A DNA stretch of 64,000 nt from Linnemannia schmuckeri (lineage: Eukaryota > Mortierellomycota > Mortierellomycetes > Mortierellales > Mortierellaceae), in the NCBI GenBank assembly GCA_029449235.1, contig JANATG010000004.1, forward strand, positions 1,860,001 through 1,924,000, written 5' to 3'. Shown piece by piece: positions 1 to 10,741 of this stretch (the stretch's first letter is position 1; the number at the start of each line of letters is the position of its first letter). The notes beneath the pieces are model-generated. The model had not been told where the DNA came from. It ran no database searches and worked only from the letters and a program-made list of their open reading frames with translations. A program made the position numbers and the translations under genes.

Positions 1-1501
1 CTTTTGACCAAAGGTAGTGTCGCGATAACGAAGAAGACGAAGACGAGTCGTGTCGCTGCTGTTGTTTCTCTTTTGGTGGTAAGAGAAGGGGTAAGAAGGA
101 GTGCTGCTGGTGATGAGAAGGGGAGGGGATGACAGACAACAAAGATGGGATGGAAGTAAAAAGTCTACGAGCACCTAGTGCGTTAAGTTGATAAATTAGC
201 AACTGAGCATTTTGCTTCTGTTGTTGTGATATTGGGGTGCGAGCAGACTGCACATGTCATCAGACTGCTGCAGGTCAGAGCTTGTTAGAGGTGTATGTGA
301 TGTATGCGCGTCTGTTATCTTGGCATAGTAATAAATACAAAGGTGGAGAGCGATGAAGGAGAGGCGCTTCTTTCAAGAGAGGGCATGCTATGGGTAGAAG
401 TGTAGAATGAATAGCTGGGCGAAGCATAGCAAGTGTCCATTATTCTTGCACAGCAACGCTTTTATCGTGCTGCTATGTTTGTTGGGTCATTGCTTAGTTG
501 CCGCTCGCAAGAGATGCATGATCAGAAGAATGACAATTTGATGACAGAAGTGATGATTGTCAGACGCGCGTTGATTTCATGTAGAATATGAGACTACTGA
601 TGATAGATAGATAGATAGATAGATATAGACGGATGGGAGCAACGGCCATGACAAGGATCAAGTGGAGGCCTTGTTTTGTATTGCCCGACTCGGACAGAGC
701 GACATATATGCATTAGTGTCTGCGCAAACTATCAAACATGGCTTTTGACGTCCTTGCTATAGACTACCTGTCGGAGTAAACGTCTCATCCTTCTTTGCGG
801 AGAGAGAGAGCAAGCTATGGGATCGACGCCCATTGATATTGCATTCCAAAGGGAAACCCCGGAGAACGACTGCGTACGGGTATACCCCCTTTTTACTGCT
901 ATCCTCAGCTCCAGTGGCAATTGGCCAATTGCATCAGTGTTCCTGGCTCAGCATCAAGTACGCATTACACGCATACCTACACTCGCACGGCATATCCCAA
1001 ATATGGAAACGAACTCGTACATCTTACTCCTCTTGTCCCTCCGGACTGAACGCCTTCTTCAGTCTTCTAATGATATCGTTACTGTTGACGTCTTTGTGTT
1101 TACTCGAATATTTTCTTCCTGCATACAAAATACCAGGCATCGGACAGACTACTGGCTATCATGGCCCTCGCATTCCCAAACTTGTTCATGTTCACTCAAA
1201 GCGTCATGGGAGAAGTGACCACAAAAAAAAAGGAAGGAATGAAAAACTTTGTACCAACGCGCCATCTTTTTTTTTTCTGGTTGCTCGCACAACTTTAATA
1301 TTCTCACCACCCATCAGATGCCAACTGCAAATACGACGTTAAGGCCGAATACAAATTGCTTAAATAACTCCTTAAGTACTACAAGCCCATTTGTCTCTTC
1401 CTTTCTTCTCACCACCATCACTTCAATTCTCTTCACTCCTCCTTTCAGAGGGCACACTCTCCACTCTACCACAATCAATCTAACCCTTACTCCTGTACAT
1501 C
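1..1501. other. Gene-free left flank / carrier upstream region
   Basis: I see no convincing coding region here. The short open frames have no recognisable product and no codon pattern like the neighbouring genes. It contains a GATA microsatellite near 602-625. Pyrimidine-rich sequence at about 1370-1500 runs directly into the carrier start codon, as is common in fungal core promoters and 5' leaders. A gene ending left of position 1 could have its 3' UTR here, but nothing shows it. Confidence 0.5.
602..625. repeat. (GATA)6 microsatellite
   Basis: Six uninterrupted copies of the tetranucleotide GATA lie in gene-free sequence. It is an ordinary simple repeat, although clustered GATA motifs are also the core site of fungal GATA zinc-finger regulators. 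No function is claimed. Confidence 0.9.
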
Positions 1502-2814
1502 ATGAGTCAACAACAAAAACAAAACAGCGCCATTCTCAATCAGCGGGTCATGACCGACTTTTTCCTCGTACGATTCAACTCCCTATTCGCCCTGGATATC
1601 CTCACTTGCTATTGCAATTATCACAAATCAACTCCACTAACGCACTTGTCCTCTCTGTCTTCGCGAAAAACTACGTTAGGGTGGAGTCTCTGCCGCCGTC
1701 TCCAAGACTCTCACCGTATGTGCTTCATTTCAATTTGCTTATTGGGCTTGGAAAGTTTGCAGCACATTCACCCTTCTTTCATACTGAGGCCCCTTTCCTT
1801 CTTACTTTCGATCAACTCTCTCTCAACAGGCACCCATCGAACGAGTCAAGATTCTAATTCAGAACCAGGACGAAATGATCAAGTCGGGTCGCCTCAACAG
1901 ACCTTACGGAGGCATTGCCGACTGCTTCAAGCGCGTGGCTGCCGAGGAGGGCGTCAAGGCGTTCTGGAAGGGAAACGGCACCAATGTTATCCGCTACTTC
2001 CCCACCCAGGCCCTGAACTTTGCCTTCAAGGACTATTTTAAGCGCATGTTCAGCTACAATAAGGAACGCGACGGATACGCCAAATGGTTCGCCGGCAACT
2101 TGGCGTCAGGAGGAATGGCCGGAGGCATTTCGCTGATAATCGTCTATTCTTTGGACTATGCCCGCACTCGTCTCTCGAGTGATGCCAGGGGCAAGAATGG
2201 CGCCGCCTGCCAGTTCAACGGTTTGATTGATGTTTATAGGAAGACTATCACGTCTGATGGACTTGCTGGTCTCTACCGTGGCTTCAATATCTCTCTTGCT
2301 GGTATCGTTATCTACCGTGGCTTGTAAGTTTCAATCCTTTCATTCACAAAATGCTACCTTTGTTCATGTATCTATTTTGGTCATGATACGTATCGGGATC
2401 TTATTACCTAACAACGACCATCCCTTCATTCCATGATGTTTCATCGACTTTTCTAATTTTCCGAATATTAGGTACTTTGGATTGTACGACTCTGTCAAGC
2501 CTAGCCTGCCCAGCTTTCTTCAGGGCTCCTTCATTGCTTCCTTCATCCTCGGTTTTGGTGTGACCAACTTGGCTAGCTTTGCTGCCTACCCCATCGACAC
2601 CATTCGTCGCCGTATGATGATGACCTCGGGAGAGGCCGTCAAGTACAAATCCTCGTTCGATTGCTACAGCCAGATTGTCGCGAAGGAAGGATACAAGTCC
2701 TTGTTCAAGGGTGCTGGAGCCAATGTTTTGCACGCCATCGCTGCTGCTGGTGTCCTTGCTGGATACGATCAGCTTCAGACCCTCGCCAAAAACATGTCTT
2801 TTGGTAGTGCCTGA
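1502..2814 (+). CDS. AAC: Mitochondrial ADP/ATP carrier (adenine nucleotide translocase)
   Basis: Four exons (1502-1567, 1680-1715, 1830-2323, 2472-2814) give 312 residues, the usual carrier length. The protein exchanges cytosolic ADP for matrix ATP across the inner mitochondrial membrane. The first carrier repeat is rebuilt across three exons (GGVSAAVSKT, then APIERVK, a PxD/E-x-x-[KR]-like signature). The second has YSLDYARTR, and the third has YPIDTIRRRMMM. RRRMMM at about 244-249 is the diagnostic ADP/ATP carrier motif, which separates it from other mitochondrial carriers. The start ATG directly follows a pyrimidine-rich leader and gives the short hydrophilic N-terminus typical of fungal AACs. 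All introns are GT-AG and 112-148 nt long, and exon 2 is only 36 nt. Identity is very secure. The paralogue number (AAC1/2/3-like) cannot be assigned. Confidence 0.97.
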
Positions 2815-3734
2815 ACGCGTGTTTAACCGTTGATGCAATTTCTGCGACGCGTGTTTCATTTTTCATGACCTCTTTTGATCTCTTCTCTCTCCACTCTCCA
2901 TTCCCATGTCAGCCTCCACTCAAATCAACAACTTTCAGTTTCAACAACCTCTCTACTCTACAAAAGAAAACACATTACTCAGTATCGTTGGACAATGCAT
3001 GCAGCAGTTGTATCTTTGTCCACACCTCCCTACTCTTGGTTCGTTTATAACAACAATTACAGCAAACAATTACAACAAATAAATGAAAGGTCATGGCCTC
3101 GCGAAAACTTTTAATTTTCCATGCACACAACAGAATAAAAAAGGGTGTTTCTCTTATTAGTTCATCTAAGATTTAACCATGCGCAATGTACAAAGGTGGT
3201 TGTATGTCATGGAGTGCGGTGAATGATACATACGTGCGAGAGTGAGAGAGGGAGAGAGTGCGTGCCCCTTGTTTGCCCTAAAGCAGGCCAAAGGTGGGCG
3301 CCTGGACGCGTCCTTTTTAGGCTAATGTTCTTTGCGTGTGGTGTGCGTGTTTGCTTCTGAGGTACGAGTCCAGTGATTGATTCGCTTGCGGAGTTGTCTT
3401 CTTCTCTCTCCTTCGATCAACATTCGAGGAAAGAGGCGACTGCTTTTTTCTCAATCCCAATCCCTGCCATTCTTTTTTTTTTTTTTTTTTTTTTTTTCCT
3501 TTCTCTTCTGCCTCTCTGCCCAATCGCTCCTTGATTGATACACTTTTTTTTTTCTTGCTTCCTTTCACTTTCTGCTCTCTCACAACTACTCTTTCACTTC
3601 TTCCCCACTCTCTCTCTTCCTCTTATTTACTCACATACACCCCTTATGCCATAGTAATACCTCTCCTTACATCATTCTCCCACTTTCTCTTTCTTTTCAC
3701 GTACTCATACTCACTAATAGCATACAACAGACTA
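2815..3734. other. Intergenic region between carrier and NAD kinase
   Basis: It holds the 3' UTR of the carrier gene and the promoter and leader of the NAD kinase gene. A run of 25 T (3473-3497) sits inside a long C/T-rich stretch (about 3390-3735), probably the NAD kinase leader. The NAD kinase frame is open upstream of 3735, but the first ATG in that stretch is the one at 3735. No separate gene is seen. Confidence 0.6.
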
Positions 3735-6700
3735 ATGGCAGCTCGCGAACAAAAGACGGATGAACACACCACAACACCAAGAACAACAACTGCCACTCCC
3801 CTCATCGCACCAACCCCAAGACACATCGAACTCGCCATGACCCCTCTCACCCAAGTAGACGCTAATATTATCTTCGACACTGAAGATTCAGCCCTCGTCC
3901 AAACCATGGCCATGGTCGCAGAAGCCGGAGCAGATGCTGGTGCCGCTGCTGACGCCGCCTCGGGGCGTTCCTCGACCTCTTCACGCTACTCTGCTCACTC
4001 TCCAGCCTCCCCTCTGTCTCCTTCCTCCACCGCCTTTTCCTCTTCCTCTTCTACGTCCACTACACATCGTACCACAAACACCCACACAACTCCCACCGCA
4101 GCAGGAACGACAGCCACAACATCCTCAGGGGCAACAATGAATCCTGCGCCACCTACCTCCAGCAGTAGGTCTCCGTCAAACAGACCTTCGATTGAGATAC
4201 CCCAACCCCAGTCTCCTATTACTCTTCACCATGCCCTCGACGGCCCCTTTCCGTCCTCGACCACCCCACAAAAGTCCTCGGCCACACCAACCAGGATCCT
4301 TCCTCGGTCGATCGAGTCTTGTGTCCAGGATACGTTGGCCAAAGACCCTAGTCAGCAGTACGGATCGTCATCGTGTCCTGGATCGGGATCGAATGGTCAG
4401 CGGCGCATTATGACCCCAACCAGTCGTCTGGCCGAGACTGCGGTCGGCGTACGAGAAGTCTCCAAGAAAATAGGCAAGTACTCCACCCTCTCCATTCCAT
4501 TTCCTTTATATTTTCCTCTCGTCATTTATTTTTGTCGTTGTGCTCACTTCAAAGAGAAGAGAGAAGAAAAGAAGAAGGGTTGTGTTTGTGTAAAAGCATG
4601 AATGCCACCGAACCACCCGCGTGTGCTTTTTGTTTGTCGCTGCATAGCAACGTCTTTTTTTTCACTCTCTCTTTTTGAGAGCAAATGCACCTGGGCATAA
4701 AATAGAGACGATCAAAAACGAGAATGAGGATAAGCGAGTAAAAAAGTAGATGCTGTTGACAGAAGAGTAGAAGATGCCTGGCCGGATACGGTGCGTGGTA
4801 CCTTTCCCTGGACAGACATATTCATCCCTTTTTTTGTCCTACCTAAGCAATATTTATCGCTTTTACTATTTCTTTGACATGCGCAATGGGCAGATTACTA
4901 ACCGACCATTTGCCTCCCCCACTCCCTCAACATTTTTGTTCTCTCATTCTAAAAAAAAAACAACAATACTATCTGTCGCTTTAACCTCCGCAGGTCGAGC
5001 CAGAGTCAAGTGGGAAACCCCCAAGACGGTCATGATTGTCACTAAGCCTGGGGACGAGTCGCTCCTAAAGATTACCCGCGAGATTGCCAAATGGATGATA
5101 GCTTCCCGCGGACTGACAGTGTATGTTCCAGTGGATCTAACATCACTCTTCCACATTCTATCCACTTTCCCACCCTCCTTACCCTTAGGAATGAGATTGA
5201 ACGACGGAAAGTACTCAGGCATCAATAATTGAATGAAGGAGTGATATGTTATTTATCGTTTTTTTCTTTCTTTTGAAATCAATTAATAGATTTGTTGACC
5301 AGCAGTTCAAGGAAAACCCAAAGTTCAAATACCCATCTTTTTTGCTAAGCAAGAAGCACAAGTACGATTATACCCACTCCCTCAAGTTCTGGAACGCTGA
5401 CCTCTGTGCCCAAGAAGCTCATCTCTTTGATTTTGCGATAACTGTAAGGATCACTAACTGTTCTCTTTCTTGATTTGAATGAGCACCGTCATTGCCCCTG
5501 CCTTCTTTTTGCCTGTGTGTGGAGACTTAACTTTCAATTAAAACATCCCCCAATGGCTGTAATTGTACCATTGCCACTCTCAATAGCTTGGCGGAGATGG
5601 AACAGTGCTCTTCACAAGTTGGCTTTTCCAGCGGATAGTCCCGCCGATCTTGCCCTTCTCTGCTGGATCTTTGGGCTTTCTGACACCCTTCCCGACAATC
5701 GATTATCAACAAATCCTCAGTACCTGTCTAGATCATGGAGTTCGAGTCAACCTGAGAATGCGCTTCAGCTGTACTATCTATCGGTGCCTCGAGCATAGAG
5801 CAGTCGACAAATCCAAGAAGAAGAAACGCAAAGGGTCTCGTCGCAGGAGCAAGAACAACGCACCCGACCACAATGCAGATGATAGTGATGACAGCGACGC
5901 AGACAGGAGGGCTTTACCGACTGTCCTCACCACACCAACAGAGACGTTTGAAATCTTGAACGACCTCGGTAGGAGACCTGTTTAACATCACTTTTCTTAT
6001 TCGGCGATTGATTTGATGTCGACTATACATGCTAACCAAGCTGATTTCATGAACGCCATCAATAGTCCTCGATCGAGGACCAAGCGCCAACCTCAGTTTG
6101 TTGGAACTTTTTGGCGACGAGGAACACTTGACAACAGTTCAAGCAGATGGAATTGTCATTTCAACCCCCACTGGATCGACGGCCTACTCTGTAAGTGCTC
6201 AATTGCTCAGTATTTATTATTTTTTTCACTTAGAATGCCATTCTGGAACCCAGGTGTAGAAGTATATCTTAACCTTGGCCGAATTTTTTTTTAAACCAAC
6301 CGTTTTTTCTCTGCTGTTGCATAGCTTGCTGCAGGCGGCCCATTGACTCATCCCGAGATCCCAGCGATTTTGATTTCTCCTATTTGCCCCCATACCCTGA
6401 GTTTCCGACCCATGTTGTTGCCGGATTCGATGGAGCTTCGCATCTGTGTCCCCTTTGACTCGAGATCAACAGCATGGGCTAGTTTCGATGGTCGTGGCCG
6501 AGTGGAGCTGAAACGTATGTCTTCCCGCAAAAACAAAAATAGCAATTTTGTAGCCTGTTCTTCGTCTTTAAGTAATGTGCTAAACCGTTTGGCTAACCAT
6601 AATTCTTTCTTTCTTACTTGTAGAGGGTGACCATATCAAGGTCACGGCGAGTGTGTACCCTTTCCCAACAATCTGCTCGAGTACTCAATCTTCGGACTGG

Positions 6701-7537
6701 TTCCACTCACTCTCACGCTGTCTTCGATGGAACGAGCGGGAGCGTCAAAAGGGATTCACGGTGGTGGAGCATAGTCGTCCCAAGAGGACTCGACAGGCCT
6801 CGTCGTCGATGCTTTCACCTCCTGGAGGTCGGCAAAGCGCAGGATCGGGAGATGGCCATCAGACACCCACTACAGGAGCGCCAGCAGGAATCGGCAACCA
6901 TATGTATATGCAGAGCGGCACAGCTTCTAACTCGAATATCGACAACAGTGCAAATCTTTCACTAACTCCACAGCACCAATTTCAAGGACAAGGTCAAGAC
7001 GTGCATCATGTGAATGGGAACAGCAGCGCGAGCACCTCTCGAGTCAGATTACCTAACCTACGGTCAGGCATGACGAGCCCAGCGATCCGGAAGACGAGCA
7101 ATGGAGGACAGGCTTCGGAATATTTTGACCACTCACCGCAGGACACAGATACCATGCTGACCTGTTGGGGAACTGATACGAGCGAGAGCGACGAGGACGA
7201 TGATGATGATAGTGATGTTGGATCTCAAGAGAAGGAGTGCGCCGAGGATGGAGATGGAGAGTGGGAGGAAGGGACGAGTTCAGAGGAGGACGACGACGAT
7301 GATGATGTTGGTAGTGCGGCAGCGCGTCGCGAGGCAGGTCTGAAGGGCGGCAGTGATCTGGATAGAGCGTCGTTATCGATGACTGATCTTACGAACGGAT
7401 CGGAACCTATCAAGGTGTTGACGCAAAAGATGGAGCGGGCTGCTATCGGCTCTAAAAGTTCTGCGACAGGCACCGGGTCAGGAACCGACGGTACGGAACG
7501 CGGCCCTTCGCCCGTAGGCCATCGACCCTCTACGTGA
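3735..7537 (+). CDS. NADK: NAD kinase with long disordered N- and C-terminal extensions
   Basis: Seven exons (3735-4473, 4994-5120, 5290-5443, 5587-5968, 6066-6190, 6325-6514, 6624-7537) give 876 residues. The enzyme phosphorylates NAD(H) with ATP to give NADP(H). The catalytic core begins near residue 247 (RARVKWETPKTVMIVTKPGD). It has the glycine-rich LGGDGT at 341-346 and TPTGSTAYS at 501-509, both hallmarks of NAD kinases, followed by LAAGGPLTHPEIPAILISPICPH. The first 245 residues are Ser/Thr/Pro/Ala-rich. A basic KSKKKKRKGSRRRSK insert lies in the core, and the last ~260 residues are low-complexity with two acidic runs (about 758-808). The first intron (4474-4993) begins with GC rather than GT; the join restores KKIG-RAR. 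It resembles yeast Utr1 more than mitochondrial Pos5, since no presequence is obvious. An AATAAA at 7565-7570 is a candidate poly(A) signal. Confidence 0.95.
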
Positions 7538-7652
7538 ATAATGTGAATGAAGCTACCCACTCTGAATAAAACCCTAAAGGGCCCGAAAGCAGGAGAATTT
7601 CCTCCACAATCAGAACTGTTTAGTGTGGTTGCTATACGCGAAAAAAAATATA

Positions 7653-9512
7653 CTAAAGTGTTGGATCCTCCGATCCAGGGACCTCAGATGTTTGTATGGA
7701 GGGCTTGACATCCTCCTCCAGCTGGCGCCTCTTGGCACCACGAACAGGAGTCAAGCTGTGCTCGTCATCGTCAATCAGTTTGCGTCTCTTGGAACCCGGG
7801 ACAAGCGTACTACCAGCAGAGGACTTGGAGTCCTTGGCTAGTGACTCCGGACTACTATTGCTACCGTCGTCCTCCATCCAAGGATACTTACCGTCCTCAT
7901 CGATGGGCTGCAGATACTTGGGTCGCCGTTGATGTAGAAGATGGCTCTTGACGATGTTGCACATATTGTGCGCCGCCATTATATTGTGGGGGAAAAACTG
8001 CTCGCAGTTTGGACAATACAACCGCCGAATATTGACCTGGCAGACGAACTCAAAACGTATCGGACATTTTTTCGACGTATAAAACTCGTTAATCCCAACG
8101 ACAATGTATCCCAATGACCGGGCCTAAAAATGAGTAAAATAGATGCAGGAGAGTAATATTGACAACTGGCAGCATAGATGACAAAGTATAAGCACCAAAG
8201 TTGAAGTTGAAATGGAACTTACCAATTGTACAAAGAATGATATGAACGTCCCATGGAGAGACGTGAGTCCTATCTTGCAGGAGAACTGTCCAAGTCCGAT
8301 CCCAATAACGACCAGATTTTTCGGTCCGCGTTTTTCTCCGATGGATCCTCCAGCTAGCCCAAGAAGGCGATTCGCAATGGCCTTGAACTCTTCCTCGCGC
8401 GCCCGGCTAACATTCCATCCATGTCGCTTGAACCGCATATGGCCCCCGTTGTAGAAGTCACCGAGCCGATCCTGAACACGCTCCAGCTCCTCGAAGTACT
8501 TTACAACGCTTGCATCTTTGCCTAAGAGGAGGCAGTTCCGTCTCTTGATCCGCTATCGATGTATGGGCTCCCTGAGATACAATCTTCTGATCCTCCATCC
8601 ACCTGCAATGTTTAAAGGTCGGTTGGCAAACGGCCTTCTGCTTCATAGTGAGGTTGAAGAGTATTGGCTTTGGCTGGGCTGGGGTAGAGGTCGACGCGCT
8701 GAAGGATGGCGCAGTAGAAGTTGAAATGACCTTCATCTTGCCCTTCGTGTTCTGGTCGGAGTGCTTCATCTTTCCCTTCTTGTCAAAATCCAGCGCATCT
8801 GGCAGTAGACCACTGGCTCCAACAACACACGCCTGACCGAGGTCAATACGCAGGACCTTGATCTTCTTCGGATCGTACGCGTCCTGCGACTACAGCCAAT
8901 CAATGCCCTCCTGGCTCTCGACTTGCTCCGGGACACACCCTCTTGTGGCCGGAATCTCATGACATCCTCCTTGGTTTTGACAATGTTGCAAATATCCGTT
9001 AGAAATAACCCACACCGGCAACTATCGATGTCAATCAGCCGTTGGACAATCAATCTCCTGGTACACGCTTGAATCTGGCGGATTGGAGCTCCATCTTGAA
9101 AGCCACAAGCTGAATTTCCAAGCCATCGAAGCGAATTGAGCCCTGCAGTAAGTACCCTTTTGTTGTATAGTCCTTTGGCTTGATGGCACCTTGTGCAAGA
9201 CCTCTGAGGTGATCCTTGATCCGGTCCAAACTCCAAGACTTGATGGTGCCTCTGTACCGGGCCTTGCCTTTTTGTCGCGACGTAAGCCATCGGTGTTGTG
9301 ATCGGAGAGAAAGATCCTGATCAAATACCCCGGAACCTGACTTCCTACCAAATTCTCCAAGTAGGTTACAGCAACACCATTCGGAAACTCATCCTTGGCC
9401 AGGTTTCGGATCTTGTTTGCCAGGAATGATTGGTCGTAGAAAAACACGAGCAACTCCCTTTCTGAGAAGGTGACAAATCTCTCCTCTCGGCGAGAAATAG
9501 GGATGAATCGTT
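7653..9512 (-). other. Fanzor/TnpB-like RuvC and zinc-finger region of the decayed gene
   Basis: This part carries the RuvC-I aspartate (8842-8844), the glutamate of GINEFYTSKKCP (candidate alternative catalytic Glu of Fanzors), a zinc finger (first pair CP-I-R with the second Cys lost; second pair YCPNC intact) and HNIMAAHNM, where HRD[VI]MAAHNM is expected. After the motif core the tail LLHQRRPKYLQPID is followed by an acidic and basic C-terminus with two KRRK-type patches that could be nuclear localisation signals. Frame changes lie near 9185, 9005, 8930 and 8512. Confidence 0.75.
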
Positions 9513-9994
9513 GAGAACTTGCAACATGAATTTAGGGTAGCATTGACAATGATGCATTAGACTTGATGATATAAGCATATTATTAAGGATGAAAAACTGT
9601 GCCATTTGCTTAACAATCTCACCTCAGCCTCATTCTTCTTGCGTTCCGTGTGCTGCTTCTTGGCATCTTCAAACCTAGACTTAACGTCCTCAAGCGTGAG
9701 AGTAAAAGAGAGATCTGACAAGGGAGAATCCAAGTTCCTAGCAAGTGTAATCGTAACCGAGCCTTCTGTCCCAAAGTCTGTTGGGAGCGAATCGGCGATC
9801 GTTCTTTGTGCACAAAGACCTTGATGGATGCATCGAAAGACAGATTTTTTGCTCTTATGAACTCGCTTGTCCGACAGGTAGGCAGCAACCATCGTAGGCA
9901 CATCCATTCCTAATTATAAAATAGTAGATGCATTAGCGCAGAGAATCATGCGGTCAAAAAAAAAAAAAAAAAAGAGGGAGGGATTCAAACGTAC

Positions 9995-10741
9995 CAGTGG
10001 CATGTCCTGTATGATCTTGAAATTCGTGGCGCAACCGAGACCATAGATATTGCGATTGCAGTCATTATGCGAGACGATACACAACACGACAAGATGGTTC
10101 CTACTGGCGAGGCCCAACGTGGTCACGACATCGTCCATGATGGACTCAAGAAACCTGTCTCCAGATATTGGGCGCCAGATAGTGGTGATAGTGCTGTGAA
10201 TGGCAAGGTCGCTGTCTCCAGAAGTGGTAATATCTCCAGGTATACAATCTTGTGCAATCCTTACGTCCGTCTCCGTCTTCGACTCCACAACATTCCACTT
10301 CCGATCTCTGAGATACATTGGAAGCGAGTGGCGGTGCGCCGGGTCCCATTGAAACGTGTTGCTGAGCTAGTTCTCCACGTTAATAAAGTGTTGTTTCCGT
10401 ATGCGGAGATTATTGTCGACTCGATCGGCAAACTGTTGGACGGCCTTGTCAGCATTCACCAACGCCTTCGACCGCGCTTGTTGGTCGCCGTCGAGGTAGA
10501 GCACAGAGATGTTGGGAGTTCCAAGTTTCTGTATGCGCTTGTACACCAGTGAATGAGCTGCCTCGAGGAAATGGCAGTGGGTGTAGGCGTAGCGATCCGT
10601 CGGGTAGATGCTGCCTTGGATGTCAATCCGGACCTTGCTCACGTCAGGGTTCTTCAAGGCGCCTCGTTGATGGCGGCGGTAACGAACAAGTTGTTCGTGC
10701 TTCTTGTTTGCAAAATACCTCCAGAGGTTTCTGCAGTCCAT
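9995..10741 (-). other. XPG/FEN-like (PIN-fold) module of the decayed nuclease-Fanzor gene
   Basis: The frame is continuous except for one in-frame TAG (10367-10369). The order of blocks matches FEN/XPG nucleases: an N-terminal LWRYF that would follow the initiator Met, an Asp-containing strand (VRIDIQGSIYPT), VLYLDGD, a basic stretch, an ETDVRIAQDC block standing where flap nucleases have EAD, SGDSD, and NDCNRNIYGLG, which resembles their helix-hairpin G-x-DY-x-x-x-I-x-G-L-G. The canonical MGI start reads MDC here. The module ends at a plausible donor (9994), followed by an intron containing an 18-A run on the plus strand. Confidence 0.7.

Larger units (their letters stand above)
7653..10741 (-). 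pseudogene. Decayed FEN/XPG-like nuclease fused to Fanzor (eukaryotic TnpB)-like protein
   Basis: Three forward frames of the minus strand carry, in order, pieces of one protein. (1) An XPG/FEN-like module (10741 down to 9995) has LWRYFANKKH, VLYLDGDQQARSKAL, TTSGDSDLAIHS and SHNDCNRNIYGLG. (2) A linker contains VPTMVAAYLSDKRV. (3) A Fanzor-like part has VTFSERELLVFF, EPGYL-type VPGYLIRIFLSD, GYLLQGSIRFDGLEIQLVAF, RuvC-I LRIDLGQACVVGAS (Asp codon 8842-8844), VVIGIGLGQF, GINEFYTSKKCP, RRLYCPNC and IMAAHNM. Breaks: TAG 10367-10369, TGA 9050-9052 and 9035-9037, TAG 8890-8892, and frame changes near 9870, 9185, 9005, 8930 and 8512. A zinc-ligand Cys is now Arg (8055-8057) and the RuvC-III Asp is Asn (7983-7985). 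The last intron (8124-8222) keeps good splice sites. Compared with intact relatives I remember, a large middle segment is missing. It is almost certainly a dead copy. Confidence 0.82.

Noticed and set aside
1249..1857. 202-codon plus-strand frame upstream of and across the carrier first exons
   Set aside because: Overlaps the carrier exons and introns in another frame; composition comes from C/T-rich leader.
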